This document shows, piece after piece, positions 43,504 through 52,711 of a stretch of 64,000 nucleotides of DNA. The translations under genes and the position numbers were made by a program. This DNA comes from Craspedostauros australis (lineage: Eukaryota; Bacillariophyta; Bacillariophyceae; Mastogloiales; Achnanthaceae). The stretch spans positions 1,364,001-1,428,000 of the forward strand of contig JAMXDE010000012.1 in the NCBI GenBank assembly GCA_026770025.1, in the 5' to 3' direction. Each line of letters starts with the position of its first letter. The first letter of the stretch is position 1. The notes below the pieces were generated by a model, which was not told the DNA's origin, did not search any database, and saw only the letters and a program-made list of their open reading frames with translations.

Positions 43504-46119
43504 TTAGGATGGCTTGGGAGGTTGGTTGTCCTGGAGATGCTTGACGATAGTGTCTGCGTCCACTGGAGGCGAATGCCGCAACGGGTACGTCTCGGCTTCC
43601 GGCTGGTCTTCATTGGGATGCACCGGTTGATGCGAAGACGAGTCACGTTCTGCCTCTTGCCGTCGCTGTTGCAACCGTCGCTCCGATTTCTGCTCTTCTC
43701 CAGGCAGTTGCAATCGCTGCTCTCTCTTCTTTTCTTTCAATTCTGGTGTTGGCGTTGGAGGTGCTGTTGTGGTTGTTGCTGCGACTGCAGTGTCTGGTGC
43801 TGTCGCTGTAGTAGTTGTTGGCGTCGGTAACTGAGCCTGCGGCTGTATCACTGGTTGTTGCTGTTGCTGCTGCTGTAATTGTTGCTGTTGTAATTGTTGT
43901 TGCTGCTGTTGCTGCTGCTGTTGCTGCTGCTGTTGCTGCTGCTGTTGCTGCTGCTGTTGCTGCTGTTGTTGCTGTAATTGCTGCCGCAACTGCCGCAGTT
44001 CCTGAAACTGTCGATCTTGCTCCAGCTGTTGCGATTGCAAAATGGCCTGCATAGATTGCGGCTTCGACGATGCGACGGGTGATGAGGATGACGACGATGA
44101 TGACAGAGAGAATTGAATATTGGATTGCTGCAGGACCTGTTCCTTCAGCATCTGCAGCTCGACGGCGAACTGATTCTGACGTTCTTCGAAGTGCTTTTGG
44201 ACCCATTGCACGGAGCTGTTGGTGAACGACAGTTCGTTCTCCAGCTGCGCCACGCGCTTCTCCTTCTCTTCGACCAGCTTCATTGCCGCGCTGGCTTGCT
44301 TGCTCTGTTGAAAGGCCTCTTCTTTGGAGATCTTGACCTGTTTCAGGGCATGGCGGCACTTGGCTCTTTGGACATCGTTCTTGGCCTTCAGATCATTGAT
44401 CTGCTCACGCGTTGCGGCGACGAACTTCTCCAACGAGCCGTAGTTGTTGATGGTGGACACGACGGTACGCATACGATTGAGCTCTTCGACGAGGTTGGTC
44501 GGCGCTGGATTGCTGATTTCCTCCAGAGGTGGCATGGCAGGTGGTACGGTGGCCTCGACGATGTTGGACAGCATCGTGGTCGCAGGTGATACGGCTGAGA
44601 AGGAGTGCTCGCCCGGAGCAATTGGCGCCACGGTTGCTGATATCTGTGGCTGCGACGGAGTGCTGTTGATACTGTTGTTGCCGTGCGCCGAGTCCACCAA
44701 GCTGGTGTCATCCTTCGTGGGTGCTGCGGACAAGCTCACGGAAACTTCCGACTCCGTGCCGGCTTCTTCCAATTCCGGCAACGGCGTATCGCCGATGGTT
44801 TGCACCTTCATCATGGTCGTCTTGTCCATGCCGTACGGAAAGTAGCAACTGTTGTACGCCGACGACGGTGAATGGATCGACGTGGAGTGGTTGGAGACGG
44901 ACCGAGACGCGACGCTGCCCGCGCTGCTGTTCTGGAGTCGCCGCCTCGATCTGTGGCTCGAGACGGACGACGTGGTCGAGCTGCCCTGCGGTAACGGCGG
45001 CAGCGGTTTGCTGTGCTTCAGTATCGTTCGCACGATGCCCTTCGTGGTGCTGTGCGAGCTCGTGCTGATCGAGCCAGGATGCTGCGGCGGTCTCGCGCTG
45101 TGGCTGTCGCCGTCGAGTTGAAATGCCACGTGCTTCTTCGGCCTCAAGGAGCTGTCCAAGGACAAGGCCCCGTCCGGTGTCTGCCAACTCCTGTTCAAGC
45201 TGCCGCTGTCATGGCCGTGGCTCATGGCCGCCGCAAGCGACGCGTCCGGCAACTCGGTCGATGCGATCGTGCTTGCGCTCTTCTCGTACGTGTTGGTTGT
45301 CGTGGTGAAGGTGGCGGAGTCATCGTTGCGTTTGGCTTGGGTCGTGTGCAACGGGGTTTGCTTGACCGGTATACGCCCATCATTGTCGATGGTGCTTCTG
45401 CTGCCGAGGGTGGTTGCCGTGGTGATGGTCGTGGGCGACTCCTGGCTGATTTGCGGTTGCTGCCCGTTTTTTGCAGGAGCCCCCGGAGTGGACTTACCCT
45501 GACCAGCAGCGCCTGCAGCGCGGCCGTTCCCGCTATTGACGCTCCACAGCCCGGCACTGCCCAGACTATTGATGCTGCTGTTGTACTTGCCGGCGTTGGT
45601 CGTGGTTGGCGTGGTCGGTGCACCTGATCTGACACTGCCATCAGGCAACACTCTCGCAGACACTCTCGCAGGGCGGATTGGCAGTGTCGTTGTTGATGTT
45701 GCTGCTGGCGTTATCGACTGATGAGGAGATGGAGTTGCGTTGGCCGCAGACAGCAGCGTGGATACCGGCACCTGACGAGAACGAGACGAAGCCACGCTCT
45801 TCGATGTGGACGCATCGCGCGATCGCCCGCTGGTACTGCCCACGCTCGATGCAACACTGACCGACGCTGCGCGAACATTCTTGCGAGTCGTTGGCTTCTT
45901 GGCATTGCCGCGAGTTTGCTTGGACTTGGACCGTCCACCGACGTCGTTCGTCTTCGCGCTGGCATCGGCTGGTGCGGATCTGCTCTTGCTCTTTGCCTTG
46001 ACATTACCCTTGACATTACCTTTGGCATTGCCCTTGGTATTAGCCTTACCCTTGACATTGCTCTTGCCTTCAGCGCTGCCGCTATTGTCGCCGCGGAACA
46101 ACCGCGTAATCGACTTCAT
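43504..46119 (-). CDS. Large disordered protein with coiled coil and poly-Q
   Basis: 871 residues, one exon. The N-terminus (MKSITRLFRGDNS) precedes a KGN-type tandem (KGNAKGNVKGNVKAK) and a basic Ser-rich region. A long Ser/Thr/Asn disordered part (about 100-520) follows. Residues about 570-665 are coiled coil (EEAFQQSKQASAAMKLVEEK and neighbours). A Gln tract of about 45 residues, broken by Leu, lies near 711-755, with Pro/Thr then basic Arg/Glu-rich sequence to the end. No TM or catalytic motif. The N-terminal M-x-x-[LI]-T-[KR]-[ML]-F-R is shared with the coiled-coil protein at 11866-14229, so they may be distant relatives or share a targeting motif. Function unknown. Confidence 0.8.
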   Translation of the reverse strand: MKSITRLFRGDNSGSAEGKSNVKGKANTKGNAKGNVKGNVKAKSKSRSAPADASAKTNDVGGRSKSKQTRGNAKKPTTRKNVRAASVSVASSVGSTSGRSRDASTSKSVASSRSRQVPVSTLLSAANATPSPHQSITPAATSTTTLPIRPARVSARVLPDGSVRSGAPTTPTTTNAGKYNSSINSLGSAGLWSVNSGNGRAAGAAGQGKSTPGAPAKNGQQPQISQESPTTITTATTLGSRSTIDNDGRIPVKQTPLHTTQAKRNDDSATFTTTTNTYEKSASTIASTELPDASLAAAMSHGHDSGSLNRSWQTPDGALSLDSSLRPKKHVAFQLDGDSHSARPPQHPGSISTSSHSTTKGIVRTILKHSKPLPPLPQGSSTTSSVSSHRSRRRLQNSSAGSVASRSVSNHSTSIHSPSSAYNSCYFPYGMDKTTMMKVQTIGDTPLPELEEAGTESEVSVSLSAAPTKDDTSLVDSAHGNNSINSTPSQPQISATVAPIAPGEHSFSAVSPATTMLSNIVEATVPPAMPPLEEISNPAPTNLVEELNRMRTVVSTINNYGSLEKFVAATREQINDLKAKNDVQRAKCRHALKQVKISKEEAFQQSKQASAAMKLVEEKEKRVAQLENELSFTNSSVQWVQKHFEERQNQFAVELQMLKEQVLQQSNIQFSLSSSSSSSSPVASSKPQSMQAILQSQQLEQDRQFQELRQLRQQLQQQQQQQQQQQQQQQQQQQQQQQQQQQLQQQQLQQQQQQQPVIQPQAQLPTPTTTTATAPDTAVAATTTTAPPTPTPELKEKKREQRLQLPGEEQKSERRLQQRRQEAERDSSSHQPVHPNEDQPEAETYPLRHSPPVDADTIVKHLQDNQPPKPS
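43858..43985 (-). repeat. CAG/CAA microsatellite encoding poly-Q
   Basis: Near-perfect Gln codon run on the minus strand, mixed CAG and CAA with two CAATTACAG-type Leu interruptions. Mixed codons limit slippage, but length variation between alleles is likely. Confidence 0.85.
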
Positions 46120-47961
46120 CCGTGAAGGTCGCTCTGGAAGTCGCAGTGAGAGTTGGGCTGCCCTGTCGTCTTTGCTCCTGGCGTTGCTTTGTGGTCAGCC
46201 CGCAGGACGATGATGACTGTGAGTCTTTCGACCTTTCTCTGGTGACAACCACGAGTCTCCGATCAGCCTCTGGACAGTGTCTCCGGTCGCCAACGTCCAA
46301 ACATCAAACTGGCAGGCAGCTGTCTCCGAAACCGCGAGCACGGATCAGCCGAGGGCGTCTTTGGGAGTTGTTTTGCGTTGAGTTCCGCTGTCCCTTGTGT
46401 TCTTTGTGGATGGTGATGCTGTCGTTCGCACTGTCGGTGCAATAGGTACAAGTCAGGTCTACGATGCTGCTCCTTCTGGTCTCTTGTGGTTGTTGACGTT
46501 GTTCGATTTGCGCAAGTGATCGAATGGGTACGCGAATGCTGGTGGCGTTTGATTGGCTGCTCCTTGCCTTGCTTGGTCTTGTTCTTGCAGCCCGACCTGT
46601 GTTCCGACGTGTTGTTGTCACAATGTGATGGTTTGTGCTGCGTCGTCGATGGCCTCCCTGATCCCTTTGGTCTGTCTTCTGATCTCAGTCTTGTTGCGGC
46701 TGATTCTTTCGGTGGCACCTCTGTTGCTGTTCACGAGAATTGTGTACTTGTGGTCGCTTTCGAGGGCATCAGCGCAAACGCGGTGGGAAGGACGACTCCG
46801 CGATGCGCTTTTGCCCCGCTTCAGTATGAGCGTTGCGCGCGAACCACGGAACACCAATACGAACCCGGCCAAAACAGAGGTTCCGTTTTCCTCCGTGGGC
46901 GCTTATACCGTGGCGTTGGTGGACACAAACAGAGGCACAAAACATCGCGATCACGTTTGTCACCACCAACAATCTTCCCCATCTCTGTTGTGGCTTGCGA
47001 GGTCGCTGTTGCTGTCTCGCTCATGTTGATGTGTTGCTGTCCAGACACGTCGACGTCATGCACCCAACAATTCAACGGTTGGGATTCTTTGGTCGTTTGC
47101 AACATCATGCCGTTTTATTGGTTGTCGACTTTGTTCGTGACTTTTGTCAATGTTTGCCTCATAAACAACGCTTGTCGCAACGGGAAAAGAATTCGTATCG
47201 AGGAGCACTCTGGTACACCAAGGGGATGCACCAGTACACCAATAGTCCATCACTGCAGAACACACGATTGCCAATGGCCATATGTATTCAGTGTCGCGTT
47301 CGCTTCAGTTTTGTCATATCGGCAGATCACGACCTGCAATGACACTCGAAGCACTTAATGACCATTCTCCACCCACCCAAAACTAAGACTAGATGTCACA
47401 TTTTGATGTCACGCGCGCAAAGCCACAATCATGGACGCAAATGCACAAGACGGCTTCATCCTCGGAAGCATCCGCAAAGCAGCAGAGAGGTGGATGTCCA
47501 TGATCGCACTCGTTCAACACTGGGGAGGTTGACATGGTGTGTTGCGCGAAAACACAAAAAATGAATGTGTTCTGTGTCATTTCATCAGTGAGACCGATGT
47601 CCGCCGAATCGATGTTGCTGGGCGATGTCACACACAAACAACATGTCACACCAAATACGAGAAGATCGAGGTGAATACCGCAGATGAGAGAACAGATTTC
47701 GTTCGTCATGGTATTTGACTCTCAGCCGAGGCGATCCCATTCGCGCGGCGCTGGTGAGAACGAGTGGATCGACGTTCTACCGTGTTTGGTCTTCAAATGG
47801 TTCCTTTTGTGTTCCATTATTATTCTATTACAGAATACATCACTGGTCGCATTGCTTTCTGTGGCAATCACTTTCCTTGCGCGGAACCTCATCGCGTCGA
47901 ACCGCGAGGCAGAACATCCTCTCGGCATGTTCGTTCATTTCAATCTCACCTACATTCCATC
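46120..47961. other. Intergenic, no supportable gene
   Basis: 1.8 kb between the upstream end of the poly-Q gene and the 3' end of the hydrolase gene. A 290-codon plus-strand frame at 46486-47358 is Cys/Val/Trp-rich, overlaps two other long frames and shows no domain, so I do not call it. The poly-Q gene promoter should lie in the proximal part. Confidence 0.45.
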
Positions 47962-49080
47962 TCACACGTCGAGGAATGTGTGACGCATCCATTCGATGAT
48001 CTCGTCATCGAAATTGGGAAGATTGCGAGACCCATCAAAGTTGGCGTGCCCTCCGCTTTCGTAGGCGACGAGCTTGACGTTCGGGAATTTGGCAAAGTTC
48101 TCAGAACCTGCGAACGGCACCCTCGCATCGTCCTTGGCCCAGCACATGATGGTCGGCGTGCCGTCGCCGACAGCATCCGCGGCAACCTGCGCTTCGAAGG
48201 AAGCTGGGTGCATGATGACAGCGCCGGCGATGTTGCGCCCGAACGTGTCGTCCGCGTTGCGCGCTTGGGCCAGCAAGGGAACGCCAACTCCGCCAGACCA
48301 TGATTTGATGCCCAGGATGAACTTCGTGTCAGGACTTGTGCCCCATTCCAGCCCCTGCTCGATCACGGCGCGCAGCACGGCGGCGCCATCTTCGAAGCTG
48401 CGTGGCGTGACGGCGTCCATCGCGGTGAGGCTGTTCTTCGCCTTATCAGCGACTTCCTTTGGCAGATCCTTGGACATGAGCTCGACAGCCTCATCTGAAA
48501 GGCCCGAGAAGAAATGCTTCGGCAGCATCGTCAAGAAATCCTCGTTGGGCTTGTCAATCGACCGATCGATGGAGTGCCAATCGAGCGCGACGAAGCGGAT
48601 TTTGTGCTGCTTCAGATCGCCGCCGCCGAGCCGTTCTCCCAACGAATGCCACCGGGTGCGGCTGACGCCAGGCGTGAGGCCGTGGACGGCCACCATGCGG
48701 TGCTGGGCGTCACGCTCCGAAGCACCCCATGCGTACACGTCCATGGTGAAGTGCTCTCCCCACAGCGAGAACTCGACATTGAGGCGCTTTCCGGTGGACC
48801 CTTGGATCATGAACTGCGCCTCGGGAGTTGTAGGGATGCCCTGCTCGCGAAGTGATGGCGTCAGCGTTCGCCGCAAGCGAAGGTGGGGATCGTTGTCGAG
48901 GTAGAATGATGGGCCTGTGGAGGGCTTCACGAACTCCTTCGTGGCTCTGTGCAACGCCTTGATGTAGTCCTGCACATGCTCCTGCGTTTGGTCGCTGGTG
49001 GGAGGGTTGATGGCTGCACTGTCACCTGGACCCGAAGTCTCTTGCGGTTGGTCGCATGCCATGTTCTTTGGTGGACTCAT
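47962..49080 (-). CDS. Alpha/beta-hydrolase fold protein
   Basis: 372 residues, one exon. After a disordered N-terminus of about 40 residues comes a core with MVAVHGLTPGVSRTRWHSLG (oxyanion-loop HG) near 140, and IRFVALDWHSIDRS. The probable nucleophile elbow KSWSGGVG lies near 260; it reads S-W-S-G-G, so the usual first Gly is replaced. The acid is in WAKDDARVPF (near 315) and the His in GGHANFDG (near 345), so the triad is in order and spacing. No signal peptide, so probably cytosolic. Substrate cannot be told; esterase, lipase or haloalkane-type activity are all possible. Upstream neighbour is the divergent SET gene. Confidence 0.8.
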   Translation of the reverse strand: MSPPKNMACDQPQETSGPGDSAAINPPTSDQTQEHVQDYIKALHRATKEFVKPSTGPSFYLDNDPHLRLRRTLTPSLREQGIPTTPEAQFMIQGSTGKRLNVEFSLWGEHFTMDVYAWGASERDAQHRMVAVHGLTPGVSRTRWHSLGERLGGGDLKQHKIRFVALDWHSIDRSIDKPNEDFLTMLPKHFFSGLSDEAVELMSKDLPKEVADKAKNSLTAMDAVTPRSFEDGAAVLRAVIEQGLEWGTSPDTKFILGIKSWSGGVGVPLLAQARNADDTFGRNIAGAVIMHPASFEAQVAADAVGDGTPTIMCWAKDDARVPFAGSENFAKFPNVKLVAYESGGHANFDGSRNLPNFDDEIIEWMRHTFLDV

Positions 49081-50058
49081 GGTGCTTGGTGCTTAGCGGG
49101 TGGGTCAATGGGTCGATGGTCGAATGGAAAGGGTAGATTAGTGCGCAGTTGATGCCTTTGTTCACTTGCTTGTCTGCTTTGGGGTATGGTCGATGGGACA
49201 CTGTCTGTGACTGATGTTGTTGAATGCTGCTGTGCCGTGCAGGTTTGTTGCGGAGGTATGCCGATGTTTGATTGAGTACTGTCTGAAGCGGCTGCGACTG
49301 ATGATGCTGGTGGCCTGGCGGAAGAGTGCTATTCCGTTCTGTGTTGAGATGATCTGAGCTGAGCTGTGTTCGTTCCTTGTGATTTACACTTGCCGAGCAA
49401 TGTACTTTGCTTTGCTTTGTTGTTGCGGATGATTCCAAGTTGTGATCATGCTTTCTCACGTCGACGACTGATCTGTGCAGAATTCCGGGACTGCGCACTG
49501 CCCAAAGTGTTACTGATGGATGCCACAAGAGGCGGAGAGCATGGCGATCCTCATCCTCTTTCTTTACACCGGTCTCCCTGTTGCTGTTGCTGTCGTTGAT
49601 GCCATCGTCAACGAAGTGCCTTGTGAGGATGGAGCTCTGCTGCTTCATTCACACACAAGACTGCCTCGTTTTGTGCAGACTGTGATCAGACACACGCATG
49701 GTCGCCTGCTGAGCTTGGTTTCATTTTCGCGTCTCTGATTTCGTTTGTGTCCTTGTTTGTTCGTGATTTACGCCATCTTGCTATTTTTGGTATTCCAAAA
49801 TGCAGTGAAATAGTATGTTTAGGAAGCTAGACTATTGCGATCATTTTGTGCTCAATACGACTTTTTTATTTCAACAAGTAGGTAACAAACCCAGAAAACG
49901 AATCGACAGATTCGTCACAAATCAACAGAACAGCCTCGAATGCAGTGCAAGAAGATCCAGTCGGGCAACCAAAGCACCCACCATGCCATGGCATGCTACG
50001 CCATGCGATGCCATACGAATACGGATGCCGACATGGAGGCTCCTCCTGACGATTCACG
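49081..50058. other. Divergent promoter region
   Basis: About 1 kb between the hydrolase gene (-) and the SET-domain gene (+). No convincing gene. Both promoters should lie here. A minus-strand frame of 208 codons overlapping the hydrolase start is a shadow. Confidence 0.4.
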
Positions 50059-51051
50059 ATGAAGATCGGCACCGACAACCTCGCGCAATCCATCTGGAGA
50101 CTCCTTCTGCGATCGCAGATTCAGCCTCTCGTTGAGGTGAAGCCCAGCACCAAAATGTCCGCCGGAAAGGGCGTTTTTATCCGGCGCGCCAATGATCCCA
50201 ACATCGGTGATATTTCTTCAGCTGACGAGAACACCGTGAAAGCAGGGACAGCGCTATGCCTCTATCCTGGGATCTATACCCCCGGCTTACCTAACTTCGT
50301 GGGCGTGGCAAGCGGCATCGACCCCTCCATTCTGTACTTTGCAAACCAACGAGACGCCTGCGGCATGCCGATGGACGCGAATGCGTATATTCTCAACACG
50401 TCGCATCTCGGCGGCTACATCGACGCAAGCAAAGGCTCGCTTAACCAGGTCCAGAGCGGCGATTGGGGCACGAATCCGGCCGCCTGTGGGCATCTTGTCA
50501 ATCATTCTGCCCTTGATTTCAACGTTTCGGTGGTTTCATTCCGCTGGAATTCCGTATCCGTCCAGGACCATGCCCGCAAACTCAATGCAAATGTGAGTGC
50601 ATTTACGCGCCGAAATGCTGATCTCCGGCAGGAGGAAGGCGTTGGTTGCGATAGTGCGGATCGCATCATCCAAGACCGAAGCTGGTTGGATTTTCATTCT
50701 GGCGCAGCGGACGAGAACGGAGGGCATTCAAAGCTGACGCAATACTATCCAATTCCAAACTCCATCCGATGCGATGGCTCCGCATGGTACATGGACGATG
50801 TCGAAGGGCGGATGATAATGTTCCCGAAGCATGACCATATGAATACTGACGACCGTGATGGCCACGATGGCCAGGTTGAGCATGATGGAAGCGATGGACT
50901 TGATGCAATCTGTAAGTTTGAACGGTCCCATCTCGTGGGTGCAGCCATGATTGCCACGAAGGATATGAAGGCTGGGGATGAGCTCTTTTTGGATTATGGT
51001 CTTGACACGACGAAACCCTTGCCACCGTGGGCATCTGGTTGGTATGAATAA
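50059..51051 (+). CDS. SET-domain protein, SETD9-like
   Basis: 330 residues. The SET fold starts at about residue 33 (SAGKGVFIRR) and has TALCLYPGIY, then an insert. The SAM/lysine-site pseudo-knot follows as CGHLVNHS near 146-151 and AGDELFLDYG near 306-314. These match the SET motifs GxG, NHS and EL-x-x-DYG, with Tyr retained. KGVF plus LYPG-x-Y and the spacing resemble animal SETD9, a small stand-alone SET methyltransferase. Two inserts, including an Asp/His/Gly-rich one (about 270-295), enlarge it. No PHD or pre-SET Cys cluster is present. Likely a protein lysine methyltransferase of unknown target. The start may be the later Met32, because the first 30 residues are not conserved-looking. 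Confidence 0.65.
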   Translation: MKIGTDNLAQSIWRLLLRSQIQPLVEVKPSTKMSAGKGVFIRRANDPNIGDISSADENTVKAGTALCLYPGIYTPGLPNFVGVASGIDPSILYFANQRDACGMPMDANAYILNTSHLGGYIDASKGSLNQVQSGDWGTNPAACGHLVNHSALDFNVSVVSFRWNSVSVQDHARKLNANVSAFTRRNADLRQEEGVGCDSADRIIQDRSWLDFHSGAADENGGHSKLTQYYPIPNSIRCDGSAWYMDDVEGRMIMFPKHDHMNTDDRDGHDGQVEHDGSDGLDAICKFERSHLVGAAMIATKDMKAGDELFLDYGLDTTKPLPPWASGWYE

Positions 51052-51577
51052 GGCAATGCGATGGGTATAGATCTCCATTACTGTAACAATAGACGAATGA
51101 CAGAATACTGCGCGATGCTCTTGGTGACCATGGACTCGAGGTACACCAATTTCCTTATCGACCTCTCCATGAGACAACGATGCAGCCCTCCCTCTCGAGG
51201 TGCTGTTGCTACTCTCACCCATTCCTTTAAACACATCCTTGCCGACACGGGTGGAACTGAGATGTAGGGATCCTGCTTCTAGCCGAAGGAATCGTTTGAA
51301 ACGAGGAACAGATATGGACGCCAATTGTGATTGGATCGAAATCACAGGCTCCAAGCCGAGTTGGTGATTCACATTTGGCGACCAACAAATGTACCATACA
51401 ATTGTGGCGGCAAATCTAAAGAGGACTAATATGCAAGTCTTTCCTTCTGTCTGCACGTACCTATGTATAACACATGTGTTGGCCATGCAATTCCTGCTAT
51501 GCTATTTAGGAGCGGAGAGTTTGGAAGTATGTGACGAATGTTCAACTCTAAGGTACGGATACGTTCTTACTCATCGT
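51052..51577. other. Convergent intergenic region
   Basis: 526 bp between the 3' ends of the SET gene (+) and the HSF gene (-). Nothing seen. Confidence 0.4.
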
Positions 51578-52711
51578 TTAGAAATCAAAGTCCAAGATCT
51601 CACCCGGCGTCGGCAGCGGTATCTCATCAAAGATTGCCTGTGTGATGAATTGATCAATAGTGTGCGAAAACCGCTCTGCCTCGACAGAGAGCATATGCTG
51701 AGGCGAGATATCACCTTCCAACATCGTGATCGGATGTTGCGCCCATGAATGACTGTTATCTTCCAAAGGCACTGCGGCGCTCCGTGCGATCTCCGCCCAC
51801 GATGAGTCTTGGTAGTTCTGAGAATCCAACGCCATGTTTGCTTGCCTGACGTTCTTGATATTGCTACAAGCAACAACAATTCTTCTGCCCTTCGTTGAGC
51901 GCGAGTGCCGTCGGAGATCACTCTCAATCTTTTTCAATCCTAGCGATTCCGCGGCAGACTTGAGACTTTTCGATGTGCCCTTGACAGCTTGGAGGTGCTG
52001 GATTGATTCGGCATGGGCTGAAGCAGATTGTGATGTGGTCCATTGGCCATCTTCGCCCTGGGACGTCTCGTTGTCCGACTCAGTCTCTGAGTTCAGACGC
52101 CGCGATGTGCTCTGCGAGAGCGACATGATCTGTGTCAGCGCCGTTTGGACTGGGCAGGATGATGTCGAAGCGGTTGTGGATTGAAGGACTCGTCGCAATG
52201 TGGGTGTGGATGTAGGCACGCATGGAGTGACATCGCACGGTGGCTGTTGCAATCCATTGTTGTACTTGATGCGCTTTTTGATGACTGGCCGGGCCTTGCC
52301 TGTTGGAGGAGATCCACGATGGATGTCACGAACTTGCACGTTCTTGCCTCGGATGAACTTGGCGTGTCTGTAGCTTCCCTTCAGTGGTCCTTTGCTGATG
52401 CGTTCGAAGCTGTAGGTGTTGAGCTGTCGCTGAAATGACCTGAATTGCGTCTGCTGGTTGAAGTACTTGGGCAGAACGGCCTTGACAAACTCGGCGGGCT
52501 TGTGAACGCGGAATGCTGTGCCTTGTCCCGTCCAGGAGACGATGCTTGGGTCGACGTTCGACTCGTCAGCTTCGAGCATGCCGTACAGTCGCACAGGAAA
52601 GGCGAGTTCTGTGTCATGCTGGAGGTTGGCCATGCGTTGGGCCATGCGTGATTCTTCGGTGGAGTTGATTGCGTCCCAATCAAGGTTGTAGAGGAAGTTG
52701 TATCGGCTCAT
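51578..52711 (-). CDS. Heat-shock-factor-type DNA-binding protein
   Basis: 377 residues. The HSF winged helix is at about 39-125: FPVRLYGMLEADE, IVSWTGQGTAFRVHKP, the recognition helix region QTQFRSFQRQLNTYSFERI and SYRHAKFIRGK. Gln/Ser-Phe-x-Arg-Gln-Leu-Asn is the conserved HSF signature; in most HSFs the pre-helix text is F.SFVRQLN, here FRSFQRQLN, as in many diatom HSFs. C-terminal to it is a basic stretch (KKRIKYNN) that could be a nuclear signal, then Ser/Thr-rich disorder and a short helix region. No strong heptad trimerisation domain is visible. HSF genes are the largest transcription-factor family in diatoms; whether this one responds to heat is unknown. Confidence 0.9.
   Translation of the reverse strand: MSRYNFLYNLDWDAINSTEESRMAQRMANLQHDTELAFPVRLYGMLEADESNVDPSIVSWTGQGTAFRVHKPAEFVKAVLPKYFNQQTQFRSFQRQLNTYSFERISKGPLKGSYRHAKFIRGKNVQVRDIHRGSPPTGKARPVIKKRIKYNNGLQQPPCDVTPCVPTSTPTLRRVLQSTTASTSSCPVQTALTQIMSLSQSTSRRLNSETESDNETSQGEDGQWTTSQSASAHAESIQHLQAVKGTSKSLKSAAESLGLKKIESDLRRHSRSTKGRRIVVACSNIKNVRQANMALDSQNYQDSSWAEIARSAAVPLEDNSHSWAQHPITMLEGDISPQHMLSVEAERFSHTIDQFITQAIFDEIPLPTPGEILDFDF

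Noticed and set aside
46486-47358. 290-codon plus frame
   Set aside because: Cys/Trp/Val-rich, no family, overlaps two other long frames; probably chance.
48074-48904. 276-codon plus frame antisense to the hydrolase
   Set aside because: Shadow; the triad motifs are on the minus strand.
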